Positions 18,519 to 27,160 of a stretch of DNA of 64,000 bases are shown piece by piece. Location: positions 124,001-188,000 of the forward strand of contig NZ_AJLL01000090.1 of assembly GCF_000317225.1 (NCBI RefSeq), in the 5' to 3' direction. The position numbers and the translations under genes were made by a program. The notes below the pieces were generated by a model. It worked only from the letters and a program-made list of their open reading frames with translations. It had not been told where the DNA came from and did not search any database. The DNA is from Fischerella thermalis PCC 7521 (GTDB lineage: Bacteria; Cyanobacteriota; Cyanobacteriia; Cyanobacteriales; Nostocaceae). Each line of letters begins with the position of its first letter. The stretch's first letter is position 1.

Positions 18519-18866
18519 GGTATGAGTTTCTCACTCTCTGCAATAAACAAAAAACCGAGCGTAATTTACAAATTTTGAAGCTTTGTAAAGCTTGATCACT
18601 ATTATTTTAGCTAAATAGGCAACAGGGAATAGGGAATATTTAATTTCTCCCAAGTCGCCCCCCTTGTCTTTCTTGTCCCCTTGTTTTTTCCAGATCCCCA
18701 ATCCTCGTAATCTGCGAGAAGCCGAGTCAAGCGCGTCTACCCGTAGTGTCTGCCTCAGGAGAATCGCTGATTCCTATTTTCAAAACAGAAGTCTATGTCC
18801 TGTTGCTCCAAGGGTGTAATAGACTATTAAAATTAGGGTAAAGTCTGTAAAAAAAGGTTGAAAAGT
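18519..18866. other. intergenic region upstream of psbX
   Basis: No gene. It has a CGCCCCCCTTGTCTTTCTTGTCCCC-type pyrimidine tract (18652-18690), a CGAGAAGCCGAGTCAAGCGCGTCTAC repeat fragment (around 18715-18742) and then the psbX leader. Confidence 0.5.
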
Positions 18867-18986
18867 ATGACGCCTTCTTTAGCAAATTTTCTTTGGAGCC
18901 TGGTTTGGGGTACTGTGATTGTCGTTATCCCTGTTACAGTGGGATTGCTTTTTATTAGCCAAAAAGATAAAATCCAACGTTCTTAA
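18867..18986 (+). CDS. psbX: photosystem II protein PsbX
   Basis: A 39-residue single-helix subunit of photosystem II, located near cytochrome b559 and involved in quinone binding or turnover. [12 protein letters not shown], a hydrophobic helix (about residues 8-30) and the [11 protein letters not shown] end match cyanobacterial PsbX. It is too short for common ORF cut-offs. GAAAAGT precedes the ATG; the ribosome site is modest. It is followed within 63 bp by a GTAGAGACG-type palindromic repeat and then ycf66; a common transcript with ycf66 is possible but not shown. Confidence 0.93.
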   Translation: MTPSLANFLWSLVWGTVIVVIPVTVGLLFISQKDKIQRS

Positions 18987-19048
18987 TAATACTTGTGGGA
19001 GTTAATTTGACTCTCAAAACCAGTGCTTTTTTAGCTTTTGGTAATCAT

Positions 19049-19115
19049 GTAGAGACGCGATGGCAGTCGTACGGTTGTAAACAACACGGCGCTGCCTATA
19101 ATTTTGCGTCTCTAC
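19049..19115. repeat. 67-bp GTAGAGACGCGA inverted-repeat element
   Basis: Ends are GTAGAGACGCGA and TTGCGTCTCTAC, with an inner imperfect pair GGCAG/CTGCC. It lies between psbX and ycf66 and could fold into one long hairpin in the RNA. Confidence 0.75.
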
Positions 19116-19193
19116 AATATATTCAGTGCCTTGTTAAAGTAGAGATTTAAATACCAACTCGCTAACATAGATTTTGATATTAGGACAAAAACA

Positions 19194-20117
19194 ATGTTTA
19201 CTTTTTGGCTGAACTCAGCCAGCGTTCTGGCTCAAGTCAATTTTGGGGCCAACTCAGCCAGTCTTCTAGGAATTTTCCTGGCGATCGCTGGAGCTGCTCT
19301 GTATTTTCTCCGCACAGTGCGTCCAGAACTCTCGCGAGATCAAGATATATTTTTTGCTGCTGTGGGCTTACTTTGCGGCTTTATTCTTATTTTCCAAGGA
19401 TGGCGACTAGACCCGATTTTACAATTTGGTCAGCTACTTTTGGTTGGCTCAACTGTATTTTTCGCGGTTGAAAGCATTCGTCTGCGGGGTATTGCTACTC
19501 AACAAGCTAAACGCAACACTCCTATAGTGGATGATGAGCGAGAAGTTAGTAGTCGCTATCAGTATCGGAGAAAATCTCCCTACAAAGCTGAGGTGGATGC
19601 AGAACTAGATTCCCTGCCTTACGATGATGAGTATGAAGATGAACTTCCCCGTCCTCGCATTCCAGGTAGCCGAGAAAGCCGTTCATCCCGCAATGATTAC
19701 TATGAAGATGAACCCCGGCGTATAGAACGTCGCAGTAATGGTGAGAGATCAGAACCCAGCGACAGAATAACTCGTCGGCGTAGTAGTTCGCGTCCAACTA
19801 GTCGTGGTAGCGATCGCTTAGAAGATGATTGGGGTACTACAACCTCTAAAGCGGTTGATGATTGGGATAGCCCAACTACTAAAGAAAGAAGACCTTCTCG
19901 GCGTAGAACTAACGGTTCTTTGCGTCCAGAAAACCCTGCTGACGATCTTACAGATACCACACCCAAATCACCGAGAAGACGCCGTCCGCCCAATAATTCC
20001 GAATCCCGAACTGAACGCCAAGATGATGATGTTATCCCTACTGATTATGTAGAATACAAACCGATCAATCACTCTGAAGGCGAACCTGATAATTCAGTAG
20101 ATTTTGATGATGTTTAA
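19194..20117 (+). CDS. ycf66: Ycf66 family protein
   Basis: A 307-residue protein conserved in cyanobacteria and some plastids. The first 110 residues hold three to four membrane segments (SASLLGIFLAIAGAALYFL, IFFAAVGLLCGFILIFQGW, LLLVGSTVFFAVESIRLRG), which is the Ycf66 domain. The remaining 190 residues are rich in Arg, Ser, Asp and Glu with acidic tracts (YDDEYEDELP) and look disordered; that tail varies among species. Function is unknown, with a suggested thylakoid role. It follows psbX in the same direction and precedes two TolB-like lipoprotein genes. Confidence 0.92.
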   Translation: MFTFWLNSASVLAQVNFGANSASLLGIFLAIAGAALYFLRTVRPELSRDQDIFFAAVGLLCGFILIFQGWRLDPILQFGQLLLVGSTVFFAVESIRLRGIATQQAKRNTPIVDDEREVSSRYQYRRKSPYKAEVDAELDSLPYDDEYEDELPRPRIPGSRESRSSRNDYYEDEPRRIERRSNGERSEPSDRITRRRSSSRPTSRGSDRLEDDWGTTTSKAVDDWDSPTTKERRPSRRRTNGSLRPENPADDLTDTTPKSPRRRRPPNNSESRTERQDDDVIPTDYVEYKPINHSEGEPDNSVDFDDV

Positions 20118-20165
20118 ATAAACTAATGTGGAGGTTGTAAAAGAGAGAACAAAAAAACAGTTAAG

Positions 20166-20726
20166 GTGAAAAAATTTACACCTGGATTTTGGCTCCAACG
20201 AAATTGTCTTTGGAGTCTGATTTTTAGTTTTGCAAGTTTACTTGTAGCTTGTAGTCCTGAAAATATTCCTATTGGGCCGACTTCTCTTAACAGTCGCTAC
20301 ACTGAAGAGCAACCGACCTTAAGTGGAAATGGTCGTATTTTAGCCTTTGTATCAACCCGTAATGGTACTCACCAGATACTGCTATACGACTTACAACAAC
20401 AAACTTTTTTACGTACACCACGCTTAAATCGCCCTGGGACGATAGTTGAAAGTCCCAGCCTCAGCTATACCGGACGCTACCTAGCCTATATTACCAGCGA
20501 CCAAGGCAGACCTGTGGTGGCACTTTACGATCGCGCTACACAACAGTCACAGATCGTTACCCCCACATATCGCGGTTGGGTAAGAAATCCTAGTATTAGC
20601 CCTGATGGACGCTATGTAGTTTTTGAAACCGCCAGCCGTGGTCAATGGGATGTAGAAGTCCTAGATCGAGGACCAGAGATTGAGTTGGATATTCCTAATG
20701 GTGCGGCTGTTGCTCCTGTGCCTTAG
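20166..20726 (+). CDS. short TolB-like (PD40 repeat) lipoprotein, copy 1
   Basis: A 186-residue predicted lipoprotein. The N-terminus is a signal peptide with lipobox LVAC (Cys29), so the protein should be membrane-anchored on the periplasmic side. Three repeats of the PD40/TolB beta-propeller type follow: QPTLSGNGRILAFVSTRNGT, SPSLSYTGRYLAYITSDQG and NPSISPDGRYVVFETASRGQ. A full TolB propeller has six blades plus another domain, so this is a short form that might oligomerise. The start is GTG 20166. It is followed 107 bp later by a paralogue with the same layout. Confidence 0.82.
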   Translation: MKKFTPGFWLQRNCLWSLIFSFASLLVACSPENIPIGPTSLNSRYTEEQPTLSGNGRILAFVSTRNGTHQILLYDLQQQTFLRTPRLNRPGTIVESPSLSYTGRYLAYITSDQGRPVVALYDRATQQSQIVTPTYRGWVRNPSISPDGRYVVFETASRGQWDVEVLDRGPEIELDIPNGAAVAPVP

Positions 20727-20833
20727 TCTGGAGGGGATGATGGGGGGCTAGGGGTCCCCACTTTGTGGGGTTGGGGGGCAATGGGGAGTGTGAGGAGTAA
20801 AACAACTAACTACTAACTACTAACAAATGACGA
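20727..20833. repeat. G-rich and heptamer repeat block between the lipoprotein genes
   Basis: GGGGATGATGGGGGGC, GGGGTCCCCACTTTGTGGGG and GGGGCAATGGGGAGTGTG units lead into CAACTAACTACTAACTACTAAC and then AAATGACGAATGACC, which contains the start codon of the next gene. Confidence 0.75.
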
Positions 20834-21358
20834 ATGACCAAATATATTTTTCTTCCTATACTTACCTTAACAACTTTACTAACTGGCTGTGTTGGCTATC
20901 CCCGCCTTTTGAGTTACCCTTTTGATCCTGGCGGTAGGAGTCTTAATAGTCCTGCTTCGGAATTAACTCCGCAAATTTCTGGCAGATATATTGTTTTTAC
21001 TTCTGACCGACGCGGTAGCCAAGATGTATATATGTTTGATGTAGTGACTCGCAATTTGATTGATATACCTGGTTTAAATGCCTTTGATGCGATCGCCTCT
21101 CATCCGAGTGTTTCTGATGATGGTCGTAGTATTGTTTTTGCTGCTTCTCGCCAAGGTCGCACAGGCATATTTTTGTATAACAGAGAAACAAGACAATCAC
21201 GTAACTTGACCGCTAATTTGCAAGCAGAAGTCCGCAACCCCACAATTAGTGCTGATGGTACGAGAATTGCCTTTGAGTACAGTAACAATGGACAGTGGGA
21301 TATTTTAGTCTATAACCGTTCTGGGCAGCCTTTGAATATACCGCAAGATCCACGTTAG
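20834..21358 (+). CDS. short TolB-like (PD40 repeat) lipoprotein, copy 2
   Basis: A 174-residue paralogue of the preceding gene. The signal peptide ends in lipobox LTGC (Cys19). Three PD40 units are visible: TPQISGRYIVFTSDRRGSQD, HPSVSDDGRSIVFAASRQG and NPTISADGTRIAFEYSNNGQ. The two proteins share order and the final GQWD motif, so they most likely arose by tandem duplication. The ATG at 20834 lies in an AAATGACGAATGACC repeat; no other ribosome site is evident. Role unknown; TolB-like proteins bind periplasmic partners. Confidence 0.8.
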   Translation: MTKYIFLPILTLTTLLTGCVGYPRLLSYPFDPGGRSLNSPASELTPQISGRYIVFTSDRRGSQDVYMFDVVTRNLIDIPGLNAFDAIASHPSVSDDGRSIVFAASRQGRTGIFLYNRETRQSRNLTANLQAEVRNPTISADGTRIAFEYSNNGQWDILVYNRSGQPLNIPQDPR

Positions 21359-21573
21359 GGAGGGATTGGGGAGGTGGGGGTGTGAGGGGTGTGTAGACGC
21401 GTAGCGGTGAGCCAGTGCGGTGGACTCTTTCCCCGGCATAAAGCACGTGGCGTCACCTGGCGAACCCGGAGGGCTTCCCGTAAGGGTGGGGTGTGAGGGG
21501 TGTGAGGAGTATGGGGAGTCAAGATGTTCTCCCTTGTCCTCCTTGTCTCCCTTGTCCTCCTTGTCCCCTTTCC
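21359..21573. repeat. composite repeat block between the lipoprotein gene and sdhB
   Basis: Contains GGGGAGGTGGGGGTGTGAGG units, GTGTAGACGCGTAGCGGTGAG, then GTGCGGTGGACTCTTTCC and CCGGCATAAAG (repeated from about 18070), a CCCGTAAGGGTGGGG piece and a CCTTGTCCTCCTTGTC pyrimidine tract. No gene. Confidence 0.75.
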
Positions 21574-22578
21574 CTATTCCCTATTTCCTTCTTGTTCTAT
21601 CGCCTCAATCAGCGATCGCACCTGTTGAGTTCCTTCGGAAGGTTCAAATGAAAGGGGAAATTTGCCCTTAGCAAGCATCCGTAAACCTAAGGGTGCAATA
21701 CCTAGCAATCCTCTCAAATCCCGAAAATAATTACCGACTACTTGTAAAGCGAATTGTCTCTCATCAATCCAACCGCCTGCTTTGACTAACTCTACTAACA
21801 CTTTGCGATGGCGGATGGAACGACTATCGCTTTTTTGTTTGTGGGCGAGAATTTCTTGTTTAATTTTAGTGATTTGATCTAATGGAGCCACATCCATTGG
21901 ACATACACTGTTGCAGTAAAAGCAACGGGTACAACCCCACACTCCTTGAGTACCTTCGTTGTATTTTTCTAAGCGGTTTTCTGTTTCACTATCGCGGTTA
22001 TCTGCTACCATTCGATAAGCTTTTGCCAGTGCATGGGGACCAACAAATTTGGAATTGACTTCAAAGCCATTGCATTCAGAGAAGCAAGCTCCACACATAA
22101 TACAATTACCAGTTTGATCAAGGCGCGATCGCTCTTGTGGTGTTTGTAAAAATTCTCTTTCTGGTACGTTGCGGCTAGCGGTACTTACATAAGGTGCGAT
22201 CGCCTCTAGGTTATTCCAAAAATCGTTCATATCTACCACTAAATCTTTAATTACAGGCATATTGCCAAGTGGAGCGATCGTAATTTCTGGAATAGCATTT
22301 GCATTGCTTGTTTGTGCTGCTAACTGTTGTAATCTAGAAATTTCACTGCCAACATTTTCTTTACAAGCAAGAGCAGAACGCCCATTAATTCGCATAGCAC
22401 AACTACCACAAATTGTATTGCGACAATTTTTGCGAAACGCTAAAGTTCCATCTTGTTCCCACTTAATTCGATTGAGGCAATCAAGAATTGTATTACCTGG
22501 TTCTACCTGTAAAAGGTAAGTTTGTACCTTAGCAGAAGAATTATGTTGCTGTCGAATAACCTTAAATAGTACTTCCAT
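21574..22578 (-). CDS. sdhB: succinate dehydrogenase/fumarate reductase iron-sulfur subunit
   Basis: Electron-transfer subunit of complex II, 334 residues. The [2Fe-2S] ligands are in CRNTICGSCAMRINGRSALA plus the next Cys; the [4Fe-4S] motif is CIMCGACFSEC; the [3Fe-4S]/[4Fe-4S] region is CTRCFYCNSVCPMDVAP. It is longer than the bacterial standard (about 240) because of a C-terminal extension. I start at ATG 22578 (MEVLFKVIRQ), since the ten residues upstream are not conserved in character. sdhA is not adjacent, as is common in cyanobacteria. Confidence 0.93.
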   Translation of the reverse strand: MEVLFKVIRQQHNSSAKVQTYLLQVEPGNTILDCLNRIKWEQDGTLAFRKNCRNTICGSCAMRINGRSALACKENVGSEISRLQQLAAQTSNANAIPEITIAPLGNMPVIKDLVVDMNDFWNNLEAIAPYVSTASRNVPEREFLQTPQERSRLDQTGNCIMCGACFSECNGFEVNSKFVGPHALAKAYRMVADNRDSETENRLEKYNEGTQGVWGCTRCFYCNSVCPMDVAPLDQITKIKQEILAHKQKSDSRSIRHRKVLVELVKAGGWIDERQFALQVVGNYFRDLRGLLGIAPLGLRMLAKGKFPLSFEPSEGTQQVRSLIEAIEQEGNRE

Positions 22579-24191
22579 TATTACTAACCTAAATATTACA
22601 ATTCTCACATTTACATAGGAAACAGACTTTTGCAGAAGTTAGAGAAGGGTAAAGCTTCAGTACGCAAAAGCTGAAAGTGAAAGGAGGAAAGGATTAATGG
22701 ATGAAATCCCTTGACTGTTTAATCTTGACCCTTGTCTTTTATAATTTTCTTTTACCTTTTAACTTTTACGCTTCCCTAAACGACATTGCCTACTCAACGA
22801 GCTATGCTCTAGCTATTCTTATTTCAAAGCTAGCTGTTAATATGCTGATCATTAAAAATTCCGAAGATAAGCATAAAAATTCTAGTTACAGAAGCTCTGC
22901 ATGGGTTTAGCGACAGTTTTGTCAACCGCTACACCTTATTACCTTATTACCAAGGTTGGGTGATGTGAAAACCCTACTTTTAAAGGTGAATGGATGAAAC
23001 AGCACATCACCCGGTAATTGGTGATTTCTTATTACCCATTACCCATTACCTGTTAGCCATTACCAGGACAACCCCGCTACCGAAAATATGGGCGAATCCC
23101 CCAAAATTTATTCGCGGGTGTCCCCTCAACTATAGAATATAGCTTTATCTTGATGTTCACAGAAGTCAATAAAACGCTTGCAAAACTGACTTTTGCAAGA
23201 GTTCGGTAAACAGAAGGGTTAAAAGTTAAAGAGTTTTTATTTTCGTTTGCTCCAACCCCAATAACCTTTTCCCCGACTAATGCCACCAAGTTTAATAAAC
23301 AATTGTACAAATTCCTCCTTTAGTCGCAAAGTGCTATTTTTTTGGTTATATAGAATTGTTATAGCTGCTGATGAACATGTTGAGGTAATTAATAGGCAGC
23401 ATCATACTCGGAAATATTTTGTCTGGTCTCAATCAACAAACTTGATCATGTAACTCTGTACTCAAATCTCCTTGTCTATATTAGATGAATTTTTATAAAA
23501 TCCATACCTCAATACTCACAACGGTAAGAAAGCGGGAGGAAAATCCTCACCGCTTTTTGCCTTCCCAAGGTAAAGGATATAAGATTTAAAGTCTAGCAAT
23601 AAGTTTAATTCAAACTTAAACAATTATTTTGTTATTATGATTGCATGTTATTATTTAATATAAAATTACGAACAAACAAAACTGGTCGAAATAGCCGATC
23701 AAGTGCGGCTGATACTGCTTTGTTTATTCGTGATGACTAGAGATGAAATTTATTCATCTCTATGGGCAAGATCAAAGAGTGTATGCTCAACAACCTTATG
23801 AAAATACTATGCTGTTCTAAGCTTGAGTTAAGCATAAGGAAATTCTTGCAAATTCTTGAGTCTACGGCTTATTAAGTAGTGGAACTCGTTTCCTTTGTAA
23901 AGATGGCTTAAAATTACACCGTCGCAATAGCATCAGAAAAGAAAAATATTTCATTTTCGATGGCAAATGATGGTTAAATGTGCCGTAAAATTACCGTAAT
24001 AAATACCTGAGACAACTGCGACTCTAACAAATTATGGGTAGCCATAAAAGATGATTTTGGTTTGTTAGGATCAGGATTTTACCCTTTTTCTGGGTTTGTC
24101 AGCAACTTTAGTGTAAATCACAAAAAGCTAACAGTTGGCAGAGAACTACACCTTTGAATAGTTTGGAGAGAGTAAGGAAATTTTGAGCGTA
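22579..24191. other. 1.6-kb gene-free region upstream of the cyAbrB gene
   Basis: The longest stretch without a clear gene. Open frames at 22701-22910 and 23077-23310 are low-complexity or repeat-derived and not credible. It contains repeated CATTACCCATTACC-type units (23030-23060), a good rho-independent terminator (23528-23560), and a 31-codon frame at 23645-23740 (MLLFNIKLRTNK...) that ends in a GAGATG/CATCTC hairpin. The terminator has no gene before it, so a small RNA may be encoded between about 23330 and 23560. Confidence 0.5.
23528..23560 (+). terminator. rho-independent terminator with no upstream gene
   Basis: AAAGCGGGAGGA, loop AAA, TCCTCACCGCTTT with a run of T, forming a GC-rich stem with one small imperfection. 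The nearest gene upstream on the plus strand ends more than 2 kb away. Confidence 0.7.
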
Positions 24192-24626
24192 ATGACTGAA
24201 ACTGCAACTGCACCATTAACCGGAAAAGCACTGCTTGCGAAAGTCAAAGAACTTTCCAATTTACCACGTCGAGAAAGAGCAAAACAGTGTGGCTACTATA
24301 CTGTTACAAAAAATAATCAGGTGCGTGTGAATCTCACCGATTTTTATGATGCTTTACTATCCGCTAGGGGAATTCCCTTAAGCCCAGAAGCACCAAAAGA
24401 TGGTCGTGGTCGTGAACCGACTTATCGGGTTAGCGTTCATCAAAACGGTCAAATAGTCATTGGTGCGACATACACTAAAGCAATGGGCTTAAAGCCTGGT
24501 GATGAATTTGAAATTAAGCTGGGATACAAGCACATTCACCTCATTCAAGTTGATAGTGACAAAAAAGAACTCCAGTCAGATGTAGACATTGATGAAGAGG
24601 AAGATGAGATTGAAGAAGAAGAGTAA
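24192..24626 (+). CDS. cyAbrB transcriptional regulator
   Basis: A 144-residue member of the cyanobacterial AbrB family, nucleoid-associated regulators of carbon/nitrogen balance and, in heterocystous species, of development-related genes. MTETATAPLTGKALLAKVKE and LPRRERAKQCGYYT are nearly invariant in the family; the DNA-binding SpoVT/AbrB-like segment is at the C-terminal half (REPTYRVSVHQNGQIVIG, YTKAMGLKPGDEFEIKLG). It ends in a long acidic tail (DIDEEEDEIEEEE). ATG 24192 is chosen over TTG 24183 because it gives the canonical start; GGAGAGAGTAAGGAAA lies upstream. Confidence 0.95.
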   Translation: MTETATAPLTGKALLAKVKELSNLPRRERAKQCGYYTVTKNNQVRVNLTDFYDALLSARGIPLSPEAPKDGRGREPTYRVSVHQNGQIVIGATYTKAMGLKPGDEFEIKLGYKHIHLIQVDSDKKELQSDVDIDEEEDEIEEEE

Positions 24627-24923
24627 ATTTTTCTCATCGTAGGGATAAAGTTAAGAGTGAATACCTACTAACTTATCTCCTTGGCAAGGAAAAAATGGTT
24701 GCTACCGTTTAAAGATTTTGAGGTAAAAAATAACGATTAGACCTCTTGCAGAAGTTACCTAATTTGGTAGAAGCTTGGTGAAGTAGAGAGAAAAGCACAA
24801 AAAAAAGCAAATCATACTAGGGGGTAAATAAAAGGCGATCGCTACTCCTGGTTCAAAATTGCTCGAAAACGTAAAAGCTTTTCTCTCTACAAGCTATAAA
24901 TTTAGGATTGCGAGAAGTCTGTC

Positions 24924-25799
24924 GTGTTTTTTTATTCAATTTTGCTAGCCGTATGGAAGTCATCACTCTATAATTGGCAATCATTTTGGGAAAATGCACC
25001 AAGTTTGATTGTAGTGATGGCTTTTTTTCTTGCTTGGGCTGGATGTTGGTTTCCAATCGCAGCTTTAGAGGCTGTTTTTCTAAATTGGAAACCTAACCAA
25101 CCCTTAAAATCAGAGCAGAAAATACCTTTATTATTGTCACTTTATTTATTAGTACCTTTAATTTTTTGGATAATCACTTGGCTGACTAAAACACCTTTGT
25201 CAGATTACGGCTTTGTTACCAATATTTCTATCCTTAGTTCCGTCATCCTGGGTTTTATTTTAGGTTTATTCAGCCTAGCTGTGGTTTTTACATGTCAACT
25301 TTGGCTGGGATGGTGCAAGTTAGAATACATCAACATCAAGCAACTACCATCTATTTTGCTGCCTACTTTGTTAATAGCTTTATTTGTCGGTGGGATTGAA
25401 GAATTAGTTTTTCGTGGATTTTTGTTTACAGAATTAGAGCAAGATTATTCAGTTTGGATAGCAGCAACTATATCTAGCTTGATATTTGCTGTGTTACACT
25501 TAATTTGGGAACAACAACAAACCATACCGCAGCTTCCTGGGCTATGGTTAATGGGTGTTGTATTGGTGCTAGCACGGTTTGTTGATCGAGGTAATTTGGG
25601 TTTAGCTTGGGGATTGCATAGCAGCTGGATATGGGCGATCGCTTGTATAGATACAGCCCAACTAATCGATTACACCGATCAAATCTCAGATTGGGTGACA
25701 GGTAAGAACAAAAAACCCCTAGCCGGAGTCGCAGGGATAGTATGTTTACTGCTAACTGCGGTAATGCTTTGGTTTGGTCATCAATTTAATATTGTCTAA
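24924..25799 (+). CDS. CPBP family intramembrane metalloprotease
   Basis: A 291-residue membrane protein of the CPBP (Abi, type II CAAX prenyl protease-like) family. Motif 1 is GGIEELVFRGFLF with the catalytic EExxxR; motif 2 is FAVLHLIW; motif 3 is WGLHSSW. Eight hydrophobic segments are visible. Bacterial members act in protein maturation or bacteriocin self-immunity, so the substrate cannot be inferred. The start is a GTG at 24924; no strong ribosome site is seen, so the N-terminus is uncertain. It stands alone, 298 bp after the cyAbrB gene. Confidence 0.85.
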   Translation: MFFYSILLAVWKSSLYNWQSFWENAPSLIVVMAFFLAWAGCWFPIAALEAVFLNWKPNQPLKSEQKIPLLLSLYLLVPLIFWIITWLTKTPLSDYGFVTNISILSSVILGFILGLFSLAVVFTCQLWLGWCKLEYINIKQLPSILLPTLLIALFVGGIEELVFRGFLFTELEQDYSVWIAATISSLIFAVLHLIWEQQQTIPQLPGLWLMGVVLVLARFVDRGNLGLAWGLHSSWIWAIACIDTAQLIDYTDQISDWVTGKNKKPLAGVAGIVCLLLTAVMLWFGHQFNIV

Positions 25800-26008
25800 C
25801 TACCAGTATCTTCAAAAGTCAACACCGAGGTTATATTCTCTTAATTTTTATGGGGTATTTATTGAAAACTTGTGGAATTTAAATAGCTCTGTAGAAAGAT
25901 TTTTCAGGAGTGGAGATTATGGTACTGTTCTCGATATGAGAGTGGCTTATTTTCTACTTAAACGAATATATTAGTATAAATTTAAGCAATATTTTTATTT
26001 TTAAACCC

Positions 26009-26986
26009 ATGAGTTTTAGCGTCTGGATTAAAAGATTGCTAATAATTTCTTTGATGCTTATCTCCTTAACTATTGTTCTTGTGCTTGGGAGAGCGAAGTT
26101 ACAGCAAAATAGCAGCATCTCATCAAATTCAGATGTAGATCCTGCTGTTTGGAGTCCAGCGAAAGTCCAATTACAAGCAGTCCAAGAGCAAAAAGAGGAA
26201 GTTCAAGATTTTTCCAAATCATTAACCAATACTAGTCCAACTCCCAAAGTTGAATCAAAGAACAAACAAGCAGACAAACTGCAAAGTTCTGCTAAACCAT
26301 CAGTGAATACGGCTGGTGCTGACAAAGTTTCATCAACAAATAACCAAGCAGACAAACTGCAAAATATTCCTCAATATTCGTTCAAAATTACTGAAGCTTT
26401 TAAACAATATACCCCTAGTTACAAAATTGCCTTAGCCCACCCAAGCAATTATGGAGAACGTTTTGCTACAGATATTAATGGTGTACCAGTTAACAATCAG
26501 GCAATCATAGTACTTCATGAAACTGCTGATTCTGCATCAAGTGCGATTAATACCTTCCAAACAGCCCATAGTGATCAAGATAAGCAAGTAAGCTACCATA
26601 GCTTAATTACTTTAGACGGAACAATTATTTATATAGTCCCACCGGATAAACGGGCTTTTGGTGCAGGTAACTCAGTTTTTGATGGGCCAAATGGGTCAGA
26701 AACTGTACAAACTAATCCTGGTTTAGAACCATCCGTGAATAATTTTGCTTACCACGTCTCTTTAGAAACGCCACCAGAAGGTCGCAACAAAGAACCATAT
26801 CACATCGGTTACACTGATGCCCAATACTATTCTCTTGCTTGGTTAATAGCTCAGAGTAGTGTTCCAGATGAGCGTATTACTACCCATCGAGATGTTGATC
26901 GTTCGGGTACAAGAATTGATCCCCGCAGTTTTGATTTTGATAAGTTTTTTAATTTACTTCACTCCTTTCGACAGCCGATTTCGTGA
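26009..26986 (+). CDS. N-acetylmuramoyl-L-alanine amidase (Amidase_2 domain)
   Basis: Peptidoglycan amidase of 325 residues with an N-terminal membrane anchor or signal (LIISLMLISLTIVLVL, about 10-27), a 100-residue low-complexity linker, and the zinc amidase domain (about 130-315). Zinc-site residues are likely the His of IIVLHETADS and the His of ITTHRDVDRSG. The linker contains a duplicated QADKLQ motif (KQADKLQSSAKPSVN and NQADKLQNIPQY), encoded by a direct repeat around 26266-26365. ATG 26009, weak ribosome site. It acts in the periplasm on cross-linked wall and could serve in septum or cell-junction remodelling, which is inference. Confidence 0.87.
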   Translation: MSFSVWIKRLLIISLMLISLTIVLVLGRAKLQQNSSISSNSDVDPAVWSPAKVQLQAVQEQKEEVQDFSKSLTNTSPTPKVESKNKQADKLQSSAKPSVNTAGADKVSSTNNQADKLQNIPQYSFKITEAFKQYTPSYKIALAHPSNYGERFATDINGVPVNNQAIIVLHETADSASSAINTFQTAHSDQDKQVSYHSLITLDGTIIYIVPPDKRAFGAGNSVFDGPNGSETVQTNPGLEPSVNNFAYHVSLETPPEGRNKEPYHIGYTDAQYYSLAWLIAQSSVPDERITTHRDVDRSGTRIDPRSFDFDKFFNLLHSFRQPIS

Positions 26987-27160
26987 GATTGACAATTGTG
27001 TTGAAAAAAGAATATTTGAAACACCAAGACACTAAGACACTAAGGAAAATACATTATTTAAAGTGTTTTTTTATTCGTGGCTTTGCTAAAAACACCACAA
27101 TACCAGCATAGTGACAGATTTCGCATTGTATGCTGGCGATTTCTGACAATAGTACTGTCT

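Noticed and set aside
22701-22910. Open frame of 69 codons in the sdhB-cyAbrB gap
   Set aside because: Starts in CCTTGTCTTTTATAATTTTC-type dispersed intergenic sequence; composition is not protein-like and there is no ribosome site near its ATG beyond a chance AGGAGG more than 20 nt away.
23077-23310. Minus-strand open frame of 77 codons in the same gap
   Set aside because: No family or ribosome site, and it overlaps repeat-like sequence.
23480-23560. Yfr1-like small RNA at the orphan terminator
   Set aside because: The core ACTCCTCACAC of Yfr1 is absent; only a loosely similar CTCACAACGG is present.
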